Below are positions 44,853 through 52,978 of a stretch of 53,361 bases of DNA, in pieces. The position numbers were made by a program, and so were the translations under genes. Each line of letters starts with the position of its first letter. The first letter of the stretch is position 1. The notes beneath the pieces were generated by a model, which saw only the letters and a program-made list of their open reading frames with translations, ran no database searches and was not told where the DNA came from. The stretch comes from an uncultured Clostridia bacterium (GTDB lineage: Bacteria > Bacillota > Clostridia > Oscillospirales > CAG-272): contig CALWTU010000032.1 in the NCBI GenBank assembly GCA_944384515.1, forward strand, positions 1-53,361, in the 5' to 3' direction.

Positions 44853-45524
44853 ATGAATTTAAATATAATTGCGAGAATTTACACGGATTATAAAGAAAAA
44901 TTCGGCATACCGAGACAGAGCGGAATAGTGTGCGGCACACGCGGCAGAATAGTTTTTGAAAATGAGTACCGACGCCCCGAGGCACTCAGGGGACTTGAGG
45001 GATACAGCCATATATGGCTGATATGGGAGTTCTCCGAGGCAAAAAGGGACGGATGGTCGCCGACCGTCAGACCTCCGCGGCTCGGAGGCAACAAGAGAAT
45101 GGGCGTTTTTGCGACACGCTCCCCCTTCAGACCCAATAATTTGGGCTTGTCAGCAGTAAAACTGATTGAGATTTTACATACCGAAAATGAGGGTGATGTT
45201 CTGATTGTAGATGGTGCGGATATGCTCAGCGGCACTCCGATATACGATATAAAGCCTTATCTCTCTTACACCGACTCTCACCCCCATGCCGTGTGCGGTT
45301 TTGCCGAGGAGGTTAGAGGCGAGAGGTGCTGTGTCAATATCAGTGACGAGATACTCGGTATACTGCCTGCCGAAAAAAGAGAGCCGCTCATCGAAATTCT
45401 GAGACAGGAACCAAGTCCCGGATATAAGAACAGCGGTGAGTACGCATTTTTATTTTCTGATTACGAGGTATTTTATGTTTATGAAAATGACTGCATTACC
45501 GTTAAGAAAATAATTAAAAGATAG
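44853..45524 (+). CDS. trmO: tRNA t6A37 N6-methyltransferase TrmO
   Basis: TrmO uses SAM to methylate the t6A at position 37 of certain tRNAs to m6t6A. The family core is clear: GYSHIWLIWEF, VRPPRLGGNKRMGVFATRSPFRPN and NLGLSAVKL; SGTPIYDIKPYL is conserved. It has a C-terminal part ending near residue 223, as in the TsaA/TrmO standard. ATG at 44853 is chosen since AAGGTG lies 6 bases before it; the GTG at 44844 overlaps that site. Functional partner of the tsaE/tsaB products. Confidence 0.93.
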   Translation: MNLNIIARIYTDYKEKFGIPRQSGIVCGTRGRIVFENEYRRPEALRGLEGYSHIWLIWEFSEAKRDGWSPTVRPPRLGGNKRMGVFATRSPFRPNNLGLSAVKLIEILHTENEGDVLIVDGADMLSGTPIYDIKPYLSYTDSHPHAVCGFAEEVRGERCCVNISDEILGILPAEKREPLIEILRQEPSPGYKNSGEYAFLFSDYEVFYVYENDCITVKKIIKR

Positions 45525-45576
45525 TTTTGTAAAAAAGTTGTTTTTAAGTTAAAAAACCTAACGCATTAAAACAATT

Positions 45577-45626
45577 TTCCCATGATATCGCATATTACTT
45601 TCTATTGCGATACCATGGGAATTTTT
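45577..45626. terminator. Bidirectional terminator between trmO and the SGNH triad
   Basis: TTCCCATGATATCGCA (45577-45592) pairs with 45606-45621 save one position (a G-U wobble on the minus strand), 13-base loop, then TTTTT on the plus side and AATTGTTTT on the minus side. Confidence 0.85.
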
Positions 45627-45646
45627 ATAATTTATACCGTGACCGT

Positions 45647-46627
45647 TTAATACTTTTCCATTATCTCAGGAAAATCCGTCAGAACCTGCATATAAAGCGC
45701 CTCGGCTCCCCGCTTTGCCGGGTGGACGCCGTCTGAATACAGCATTTCACTGTACCAATTTATATCCTTATCCGCTCCGACGGCGCTGTTAAAGTCAATG
45801 TATCTTAATCCCGAGGCACGAACCCATTTGTTCTTCTCTTCATTATTTACTTTCGGAGTAGACGGAATTGTCGAGAGAACAAGATTTATACCTTTCTTTT
45901 TGCAGGTAGCGACAACCTCCTCGGTCGCCTCAAGCCAACGGGCATTGATTTTGCCGTCTGTATCTCCGTTGTTCATACCGAGACACCAAACAACAAACTG
46001 CGCCTTTCCCCTCTCCATTGCCATACGGAAATCAATAATTCCCCGGTCAACTCCCATGCCCGGATATCCGATAAGCAAACTGCTGTCGTATCCGTCTCTG
46101 TGAAGATAATACGGCCATCTTCCGGGATCTCTTGTATTAAAATATGAGTCTCCGAAAAGATATATCGGCTTCTTATAGCCCGAACAGTACCAGTTTACCT
46201 TAACATCGTAGATATCAACATCTGTCTTGACATTCACACTGCCGTTTCTGCCTGCCCAGTCAACATCCGAAATTTTAAAAATATCGGACATGCTCATGAT
46301 ATTTATATCGGCGCTCTGGTAACCGACATCTATGCTGACCGCCAGAAATTCGTCTATATTCATCCCGTGAGGCTGACAGTACACTTCCCTTTGCTCCGCA
46401 TACATATGTACGACGCGCACATTTGTCTCGTCTATAATAAGAAAACTTGACGCATATTTATCATCTCCGCCGTGAGCAATTGTTATTTTGCCCTTAAGCG
46501 GGGAGCCCAGCCTTGCTCTGAAGGTCAGGTGCTTATCATTAATAATTGTATTTTCGTCAACCAAAAGCGTCTGACCGCTCTTAAGCACCTCCGCACTCTT
46601 GGTTATTATATTATTTGAAATCTGCAT
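45647..46627 (-). CDS. SGNH hydrolase paralogue without signal peptide
   Basis: A 326-residue esterase-like protein, third in a three-paralogue operon. Residues 1-150 form the shared beta-sandwich (TIINDKHLTFRARL, then VSIDVGYQSADI and DWAGRNGSV). The SGNH domain follows: LFGDSYFNTRDPGRWPYYL with Ser near 160, GYPGMGVDRGI, WCLGMNNGD, STIPSTPKVNNEEK and YSDGVHPAKRGAE with Asp and His near 302. In contrast to its two siblings there is no signal or lipobox, so it would stay in the cytosol unless exported otherwise. AGGAGAGAG precedes the ATG, 13 bases after the middle gene. Confidence 0.85.
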   Translation of the reverse strand: MQISNNIITKSAEVLKSGQTLLVDENTIINDKHLTFRARLGSPLKGKITIAHGGDDKYASSFLIIDETNVRVVHMYAEQREVYCQPHGMNIDEFLAVSIDVGYQSADINIMSMSDIFKISDVDWAGRNGSVNVKTDVDIYDVKVNWYCSGYKKPIYLFGDSYFNTRDPGRWPYYLHRDGYDSSLLIGYPGMGVDRGIIDFRMAMERGKAQFVVWCLGMNNGDTDGKINARWLEATEEVVATCKKKGINLVLSTIPSTPKVNNEEKNKWVRASGLRYIDFNSAVGADKDINWYSEMLYSDGVHPAKRGAEALYMQVLTDFPEIMEKY

Positions 46628-46640
46628 AACTCTCTCCTAG

Positions 46641-48080
46641 TCAATCACACATTATTTCAGGAAAATCTATAAGCACCTGCATATAAAGCGCCTGCGCTCC
46701 GGACTTTGCAGGATGTACATTGTCTTTATACAGCATTCCGAAGTACCACTCACCCGTATTCTGATTTGCTACAACCGCCTTATCAAAATCGACATATCTG
46801 TATCCGCTGTTTCTGACCCATTCATTTTTCATACGGTTATTTCTTGTGGGAGTTGATGGAATCGTTGACAAAATAACCTCTATTCCGCGCGCCTCGCAAA
46901 GCTCGATAAAACGCTCCGTTGCGCTGAGCCAATTTGAATTGATACTGTTATCACCGTCCATATCATTCATACCCATACACCAAAATGCGTACACGGGTGT
47001 GCCGTAGTGCAGCGCCGCTTCGAACTCGGCAATTCCCTTGCTGCTCGCCATGCCGGGGTATCCCATCATAAGATTGTCGGTATATCCGCTCTGCAGCAGA
47101 TGCGACGGCCATCTCGAGGGATCGGAAACATTGAAATACGAGTCTCCGACCATCCACACCTTGCTTGAATAATCATCGCAGTTCCATTTCAGCGAGACAT
47201 TTTTCAGAGTTACATTGCTCACCGCTTCAACATGCGGGCTTCCCTGTCTGCCGTCCCAGCTTACATTTTTAACTGTGTACATAAATCCGCTTGATGTCAT
47301 AATCTGTATATTTGCATAACCTGCGCCTACATCAATATTGACTGTGAGAAAATCTTTGATATTGAGACCGTGTACATATTTTTGCTCAACAATATTTTCG
47401 CTTGTATAATATTTTACTACTTTTAAATTTTCTTTGTCAATCTCAATATAAGTTGCGGCATACTCCGTATATCCGTGTCCGATACGAATCACGCCATCGC
47501 CTATGCTGTCAAGCTCCATTTTTGCAACAAGATGCTTATTCTTTATTATCGTATTTGAAGCGATTTTCAAAGATGAACCGGGAATAAGCTCGCTCGCCTG
47601 TGCGGCAAGAAATTTATTTCCCAAATTCAGTGAATAAATTATTCCCAGATCCTCTGTCGTATCAACTCCATCCTTGCCGTCTTTTCCGTTTTTGATCTCA
47701 AAGGTTGTGCTGAGCCCGGTTGAAAAAGTAATACGGTAAACGGTCATCTCCTCGCTCGTGCCGATAGCTACGCACTCGGTGACGGTCGGAGTAATTCCGT
47801 CCTCTCCGTCAACTCCGTTTTCAACGCCGAACTGAACCTTATCCCCTGTTGAAAAGGTTATCTCGTATGTATCCACATTTCCGACAGATGAAATCTTATC
47901 TATCGACTCGACAGTCGGCGACGCGCCGTCCTTACCGGTTGCTGATACGCCTGTATCCTCACCGTCGACAAACCAGTTTCCGTTCTCACCGATATACGGA
48001 GCGTCTCCGGAGCAGGACACAGCCGACAGAGAAAGACTGAGTACCAAGAGTATAATTCCGAACAATTTCATTAATTTCAT
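46641..48080 (-). CDS. Lipoprotein SGNH hydrolase with collagen-like linker (middle paralogue)
   Basis: A 479-residue probable surface lipoprotein esterase. Signal peptide with lipobox SAVSC, lipidated Cys23, then APYIGENGNWFVDGEDTG, also found in the neighbouring paralogue. Two copies of a TYEITFSTG / YRITFSTG repeat with NGVDGEDG and NGKDGKDG linkers (about 60-145) precede the beta-sandwich and the SGNH domain, with Ser in MVGDSYFN near 312, WCMGMND and YKDNVHPAKSGAQ near 455. Probably deacetylates a glycan outside the cell. Its ribosome site overlaps the stop of the gene before, 7 bases away. Confidence 0.87.
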   Translation of the reverse strand: MKLMKLFGIILLVLSLSLSAVSCSGDAPYIGENGNWFVDGEDTGVSATGKDGASPTVESIDKISSVGNVDTYEITFSTGDKVQFGVENGVDGEDGITPTVTECVAIGTSEEMTVYRITFSTGLSTTFEIKNGKDGKDGVDTTEDLGIIYSLNLGNKFLAAQASELIPGSSLKIASNTIIKNKHLVAKMELDSIGDGVIRIGHGYTEYAATYIEIDKENLKVVKYYTSENIVEQKYVHGLNIKDFLTVNIDVGAGYANIQIMTSSGFMYTVKNVSWDGRQGSPHVEAVSNVTLKNVSLKWNCDDYSSKVWMVGDSYFNVSDPSRWPSHLLQSGYTDNLMMGYPGMASSKGIAEFEAALHYGTPVYAFWCMGMNDMDGDNSINSNWLSATERFIELCEARGIEVILSTIPSTPTRNNRMKNEWVRNSGYRYVDFDKAVVANQNTGEWYFGMLYKDNVHPAKSGAQALYMQVLIDFPEIMCD

Positions 48081-48087
48081 ATTATAT

Positions 48088-50373
48088 TTACCTCTGCTGC
48101 ATTATCTCAGGAAAATCAATTAAAACCTGAGAGTAGAGCGCCTGTGCTCCGAGCTGTGCCGGATGAACATTATCCTCACTGAGCATTCCGCTGTACCAAT
48201 TTACATTCTCATACGAACCTGTAGCACGGGCAAAATCCACATATCTGTATCCGAGCGATTTAACATACTCGTTTTTAAAATTGTTGTTGACCGTTGGTGT
48301 TGACGGTATGGTCGCAAGAATAGGTGTAATTCCCTTCTCGTTGCATATTGCAATAAACTCGTCGGTTGCCGCTTTCCACTCAGCGTTGACTCCCGTCTCC
48401 GAGTCTCTGTTATTCATTCCCATGCACCAGAACGCATATTTGGGAGTGCCATGCAAAAGTGCGGTCTTGAAATCCCTCAGCGCAGTTTGTGTATTCATTC
48501 CGGGATATCCTGTCATAAGATGATTTGTATATCCGTTCTTAATCAGATATGACGGCCATCTTGCAGGATCGGATGTATTAAAATACGAATCTCCGAACAT
48601 CCAGATATTTGTCATATAATCATCACAGAACCAACGCATGCTTACATTCGTAACATCAAGGTTCTCAACCTTGGCAAATATCATGCCGTTTCTGCCCGCC
48701 CAGTTATATTCCGTCTCATACATTCCGGTACTTGTCATCATCATGATTTTTGCCCTGCCGTAACCGCAATCAATGCTGACATTGACAAAATCCTTTACGG
48801 TAAGTCCGTGAGTAAATACCTGAGAGTCCTCTCTTGAGTCACCGTAGCAGTTTATTACCTTAAGCTCCGTCTCGGTAATCTCAATATAGCTTGAGGCGTA
48901 GAGCGGATAATATCCGTGTCCGAGCGTTATCTTCATTTCTCCGCTTAACACACCCGGAAGATCCGCCTGGAAAGTCAAATGTTTGTTGTTGATTATTGTA
49001 TTTTCCTCAAGTTCTATGCTCTCGCCGGATTTAAGCTTATCCGCTTTTGCATATATCGACGGTGAGCCCAAAACCTGTGATATCATTATGTTAAGGTTAT
49101 TTGTATCGAGATTTTCTATACCCGAAATCGCACTCAGAATCTCCTCAACATTCATTGAACTAAGGTCAGCCCTCAGTGCCGCAAGTTCCTTGCTGATACC
49201 CTCGTTTTGCTCCTGAATCTCCGCTATGGACTCAAGCATATCCGGGCTGAGAGACTCGGTTCTGAGCGCATACGAATAGTTACCGTTTTGCTTTGTATGT
49301 ACCACCTGAGGTCCAAACTCAATTTCGTGAGAGGCAAATGTAATCACAGCATAAACCGCTCCCTCGGGAACCTCATAAATATATGTACCGTCACCGTTAT
49401 AGAATGATATTTCGGGAAGTGCTGCTTTGTTTTCGTCAAATACCGTAACGAACCTCATGCTCACACGCTTTTCTTGATTGTCTCTGACACTGAATTCAAG
49501 AGTATCCCCGGGCATAACCGATATATACTCGGTATAACTGTAGTAGTTATCATCCCGCTTTTCTATCTTGCCGTGCTGCGTCATAAATCCGTACTCGTGT
49601 GTCACATCCTCATAGAATGCTTCATACTCCGGCACCTTTTCAAAATATCTTTCCACAAACGCATAGACCTTTGCAAACTCGTCTCCGACAGCCTTCGCGT
49701 CTGCCGCCTTTCCGGACTCGACAAGTTTATCGTCAAGCTCAAGCAAAATATCGGCTACCCACTGAGTTTTACTGCCTGTATATCCCTCTTTTACGGCTAT
49801 ATCGTAACAACTCTCAAATTCGCCGGTGCCGTCAGCTCCGTTTGTAACCTCAAATGTAGTAAACGTTTCGTCAGAATATGTAATGGTATAAGTATCCACA
49901 AGACCGTCCGTACTTGTCTTTGCTATTCCGATAATGGATACGCCGTCTTTACCGCTATCTCCTTTTTCTCCGTCCTTTCCGTTATAAACCGTATATTCAA
50001 ATGTCTCCGAAGAAGAAAAAGTTATCCTGTATGTATCGGTATTTTCCGCCGAGGAAATAAGTTCAATCTTCTCGATTGAATCTCCTTTATCCCCCTTATC
50101 TCCCTTGTCACCTTTTATACCGTCTGAAATCTGAATCTCTGCTGTTTTTCCGTCGGAATATGTGATTTTGTATGTATCAATAACTCCGTCTCCCTCGACC
50201 TTTTCAAAATTTATTACAGCAACCGGTCCCGTTGCCGATACTCCGGTATCCTCGCCGCCGACAAACCAGTTTCCGTTATCACCGATGTATGGTGCTGTAT
50301 CTGTACATGCTACAACAGAAAACATCACGGTCAAGATTAACATAACACATAGTGCATTTTTCACAAATTTCAT
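48088..50373 (-). CDS. Lipoprotein SGNH hydrolase with extended N-terminus (first paralogue)
   Basis: A 761-residue surface lipoprotein, first and largest of the triad. Lipobox SVVAC with Cys23, then APYIGDNGNWFVGGEDTG. Three repeats of the TYKITYSDG type follow with collagen-like GDKGDKGDKGDS. AVKEGYTGSKTQWVADIL is a motif common in collagen-like phage and surface proteins. An added central domain (about 255-390) and a short coiled coil (about 395-435) come before the shared beta-sandwich and the SGNH domain, with GDSYFNTSDPARWPSYL near 594 and SEDNVHPAQLGAQ near 732. The ATG at 50373 follows GGGGGA; earlier in-frame codons lie within the promoter leader. Confidence 0.87.
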   Translation of the reverse strand: MKFVKNALCVMLILTVMFSVVACTDTAPYIGDNGNWFVGGEDTGVSATGPVAVINFEKVEGDGVIDTYKITYSDGKTAEIQISDGIKGDKGDKGDKGDSIEKIELISSAENTDTYRITFSSSETFEYTVYNGKDGEKGDSGKDGVSIIGIAKTSTDGLVDTYTITYSDETFTTFEVTNGADGTGEFESCYDIAVKEGYTGSKTQWVADILLELDDKLVESGKAADAKAVGDEFAKVYAFVERYFEKVPEYEAFYEDVTHEYGFMTQHGKIEKRDDNYYSYTEYISVMPGDTLEFSVRDNQEKRVSMRFVTVFDENKAALPEISFYNGDGTYIYEVPEGAVYAVITFASHEIEFGPQVVHTKQNGNYSYALRTESLSPDMLESIAEIQEQNEGISKELAALRADLSSMNVEEILSAISGIENLDTNNLNIMISQVLGSPSIYAKADKLKSGESIELEENTIINNKHLTFQADLPGVLSGEMKITLGHGYYPLYASSYIEITETELKVINCYGDSREDSQVFTHGLTVKDFVNVSIDCGYGRAKIMMMTSTGMYETEYNWAGRNGMIFAKVENLDVTNVSMRWFCDDYMTNIWMFGDSYFNTSDPARWPSYLIKNGYTNHLMTGYPGMNTQTALRDFKTALLHGTPKYAFWCMGMNNRDSETGVNAEWKAATDEFIAICNEKGITPILATIPSTPTVNNNFKNEYVKSLGYRYVDFARATGSYENVNWYSGMLSEDNVHPAQLGAQALYSQVLIDFPEIMQQR

Positions 50374-50416
50374 AATCTTTTCCCCCGATTTTAATTTATT
50401 TTGCTGATTTGTTAAT

Positions 50417-50445
50417 ATTTTATAGCATTTATCTCTTTTTGTCAA
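50417..50445 (-). promoter_or_regulatory. Sigma-A promoter of the SGNH triad operon
   Basis: Minus-strand perfect TTGACA (50445-50440), 17-base spacer, TAAAAT (50422-50417). Confidence 0.82.
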
Positions 50446-50477
50446 TGATTTTCGGAATTTATTTATATTTTTATTTT

Positions 50478-50506
50478 ATTGACAACAATTTAAAAGAGTG
50501 TTATAA
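50478..50506 (+). promoter_or_regulatory. Consensus sigma-A promoter for the gene at 50539
   Basis: Perfect TTGACA (50478-50483) and TATAAT (50501-50506) with a 17-base spacer. Confidence 0.88.
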
Positions 50507-50538
50507 TTTTCTGTGACAGTATCCGAAAGGAGATCGAA

Positions 50539-51063
50539 ATGGATTTTAACAGTTATGAATACACCGTAGAACAAAAATCCGAGGGAAAATGGAAGAGGGC
50601 AAAAATTCTTATGATTTTATTCTACACTGTATATGTACTTGCATATTTTGTAGCGATTTACGCAACAAGAATTTTCACTTTAGGCGCTCTTATACCCTTT
50701 ACCCTTTGGATATTGGTGTTCTTCACATGGAGATATGTAAAACCCGAATATAAATACTCGGTTGAATCCGGAGTTTTGACCTTCACCGTAATTTACGGCG
50801 GAAAGTCCTCAAAAATTAAATTTAAAACAAAACTCGGCGATGCTGTCAGCATTTGCCCTGCAGAGCAAAGCGATACGGCGGAATTTTCACCTGAAAAAAT
50901 CTACAATGCACTCCCCTCCGCCGACTGTCCTGACAGGTATGTCATGCTCTTTTACGATGAAAAAAACCAAAAGTCCGCATTTTACTTCAGAGCTACAAAG
51001 GCAGCGCTTAAGGTCATGCATTACTACTGCAGCCGCACCGTAATAACCGATACGGTATACTGA
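50539..51063 (+). CDS. Two-segment membrane protein, DUF6106-like
   Basis: A 174-residue protein with two adjacent membrane segments (about 22-44 and 48-66) and a C-terminal soluble part of beta strands with a final helix, in the style of a PH-like domain. It may belong to the DUF6106 group; this is a weak recollection. Function unknown. GAAAGGAGA precedes the ATG. It leads a possible three-gene unit with the methyltransferase-like and DUF4416 genes, 57 bases upstream of the first. Confidence 0.65.
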   Translation: MDFNSYEYTVEQKSEGKWKRAKILMILFYTVYVLAYFVAIYATRIFTLGALIPFTLWILVFFTWRYVKPEYKYSVESGVLTFTVIYGGKSSKIKFKTKLGDAVSICPAEQSDTAEFSPEKIYNALPSADCPDRYVMLFYDEKNQKSAFYFRATKAALKVMHYYCSRTVITDTVY

Positions 51064-51120
51064 TTTTGCCGCCTCGGCTTGGGTGCATAACAAACCAAAA
51101 AACAAAACTAACGGATATTT

Positions 51121-52134
51121 ATGACAAAAGAAGATGTAAATAAACTCAAATTTCTGCGTGAGACATTTGACCGCAACTATGAGTTGACGCACTTATACAA
51201 GCTATACCTTGAACGCTTCCCCGACTTTATCTCAAAAGAGGATATTCTTGAGATGACAAAAGACGGTGTGATTGACAAGAAGGAGGCTATTGTCGCTTTT
51301 CTGGCGGCGGCGTTTAATCTTGACAGCGAATGCGGGCGTGACCGCAGGATGATTGATCGGTATCTGAGAAATTCCGTAAGAATTTTAAACGCAGAGGATT
51401 ATTATAACGACAGTTACGCAAAAAACATAAAAATACCTCTTATCAAAAAAGGCAGATGGGAATTTAAAAAGGAAATATACCCTGCTTACAGAGGTGTTAT
51501 AGCCGACGACCTTATCATTATGCCTGATTTTACGGAAATTCCGCCGCTTGGATTTTTTGAAGAAGACTTTTCTTTTTATGCCGTGCTTGAGGACGGCAAC
51601 GAGTGGATGACGCTGACCCCTGTTGATATGGACAGCTGCAAAGAGGCGATAAGCGAGGCTCACGGCGATGTTATCACCTTCGGTCTCGGACTCGGCTATT
51701 ACTGCTTCAAAGTCAGCGAAAAAGAAAATGTACGCTCCGTCACGGTAGTTGAAAAAAGCCGTGATGTCATTGACTTGTTCAGCGAATACATTCTTCCGCA
51801 AATTAAAAACCGTGACAAAATAAAAATCGTGCATGACGACGCAATACTCTACGCACAAAATACCATGCCTGAGCTTCATTTTGATTACGCATTCGTCGAC
51901 ACATACAGAGACGCCCACGACGGCGCACCGATGTACACAGAGATGAAAAATGCGGAGAAGCTTAACAAAAATGTTAAGTTTTCCTATTGGATAAAAAATT
52001 TCATTGTGTCAAGGCTCAGAGCGGAAAAATTTGAAGAAATTTACGGTATGTATGAAAGAAATGAGGTAAACGCCCCGAAATCATACGAGGAAATTTTAAG
52101 AATCTTGAGAGATATTGAGCATGGGAAAGATTAA
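51121..52134 (+). CDS. Methyltransferase/spermidine-synthase-like Rossmann protein
   Basis: A 337-residue soluble protein. Residues 1-130 are helical and unrecognised; from about 175 a SAM-binding-like Rossmann fold appears: DVITFGLGLGYYCFKVSE as the Gly loop, VTVVEKSRDVIDLF as the acidic second strand, IVHDDAILY and FDYAFVDTY as the third and fourth, in the order seen in spermidine synthases. No catalytic motif of a known methyltransferase is obvious. Its ribosome site (ACGGA) is weak. It overlaps the DUF4416 gene by 14 bases. Confidence 0.7.
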   Translation: MTKEDVNKLKFLRETFDRNYELTHLYKLYLERFPDFISKEDILEMTKDGVIDKKEAIVAFLAAAFNLDSECGRDRRMIDRYLRNSVRILNAEDYYNDSYAKNIKIPLIKKGRWEFKKEIYPAYRGVIADDLIIMPDFTEIPPLGFFEEDFSFYAVLEDGNEWMTLTPVDMDSCKEAISEAHGDVITFGLGLGYYCFKVSEKENVRSVTVVEKSRDVIDLFSEYILPQIKNRDKIKIVHDDAILYAQNTMPELHFDYAFVDTYRDAHDGAPMYTEMKNAEKLNKNVKFSYWIKNFIVSRLRAEKFEEIYGMYERNEVNAPKSYEEILRILRDIEHGKD

Positions 52135-52660
52135 GGAATTTGAAAAAGAAAAGCTTATAATGGGTATAATTTACCACGACGAAGAGATATATGAAAAGGT
52201 AATGAAAATTCTTGAGGAAAAATTCGGCAGGACAGATGACAGATGCGAAGAGTTTTCCTTTTCAAAAGAATTTTCCACATATTATGACGGGGAGCTTGGC
52301 GGAGAAGGCAGAAGAATTATCCTGAGTTTTGAAAACACGGTGGACCCTGCCCTGCAATCCGAGATAAAACAGTACACAAACAGCATAGAAGCACGGTTTT
52401 CGGATGCTGACGGAAACAGAAAGATAAATCTCGACCCCGGATTTATGAACCACGGCAGAGTGATGCTGCCGACAACAAAGCCGACAGGCTTCAGAATTCC
52501 GCTCTCAAACGGAATAAACACAGAGCTGACTCTGTTTTTTGCCAGAGGCAGCTGGCACAAGTTCCCCTGGACTTACAGAGATTATCAATCCGAAAGAGTT
52601 CAGCAGTTTTTGCTGAGAGTAAGAAAAAAATACCTTCACCAAAGAAAAGACGAAAACTGA
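52121..52660 (+). CDS. DUF4416 family protein
   Basis: A 180-residue protein of the DUF4416 family, function unknown, widespread in anaerobes. It opens MGKIKEFEKEKLIMGIIYHD and keeps NLDPGFMNHGRVMLPTTK and PWTYRDYQSERVQQF, which are characteristic. No signal or membrane segment. The ATG at 52121 lies inside the end of the preceding gene, so translation is probably coupled; an ATG two codons earlier is possible. Confidence 0.85.
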   Translation: MGKIKEFEKEKLIMGIIYHDEEIYEKVMKILEEKFGRTDDRCEEFSFSKEFSTYYDGELGGEGRRIILSFENTVDPALQSEIKQYTNSIEARFSDADGNRKINLDPGFMNHGRVMLPTTKPTGFRIPLSNGINTELTLFFARGSWHKFPWTYRDYQSERVQQFLLRVRKKYLHQRKDEN

Positions 52661-52934
52661 ATTTTATAAACCCGATTTACACGCTTTACTGTCAGAAGTA
52701 ATTAGATTGATTATTAATGCAACACGAGCGAGCGTTTTGCAAGCAAAATAAAAATCAAAGTCGCAGCATTCAATACTCCGTCAAGAAATGACGAAAAATA
52801 TAACAAAACAAAGATTTATTTTGTTCCGTGACGGAATAAGTGTAATAAATACAAGGATTTATGTGCATATATACACATGTGTTGCAATATGAAGCAATTC
52901 ATACATGCCGTGTGTTTTAAAAGCAACATTTAAT
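52661..52934. other. AT-rich intergenic region next to the restriction gene
   Basis: Between DUF4416 and the restriction gene 318 bases carry no gene. Small symmetric elements are seen: TTCCGT-G-ACGGAA (52824-52836) and TGTGCATATATACACA. No tRNA or attachment-site repeat could be recognised. Confidence 0.4.
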
Positions 52935-52970
52935 TAACCGAGCCGATATTTTTATCCTGCGGCTCGGTTA
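52935..52970. terminator. Hairpin behind the type III restriction gene
   Basis: TAACCGAGCC (52935-52944) pairs perfectly with GGCTCGGTTA (52961-52970) around a 16-base loop. It is 9 bases after the minus-strand stop; the U tract there is weak (ATTAAATG). Confidence 0.65.
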
Positions 52971-52978
52971 CCGTGACT

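Noticed and set aside
49474-50079. 201-residue open frame opposite the large SGNH lipoprotein
   Set aside because: It is a reverse-strand shadow of repeats and the central domain; no ribosome site and no recognisable protein features.
49990-50125. Collagen-like GDK repeats as a DNA tandem repeat
   Set aside because: Only three or four 9-base units are present; better described as part of the protein.
52661-52934. tRNA or attachment site beside the restriction gene
   Set aside because: No cloverleaf, no conserved TTC loop and no repeated end sequence could be found.
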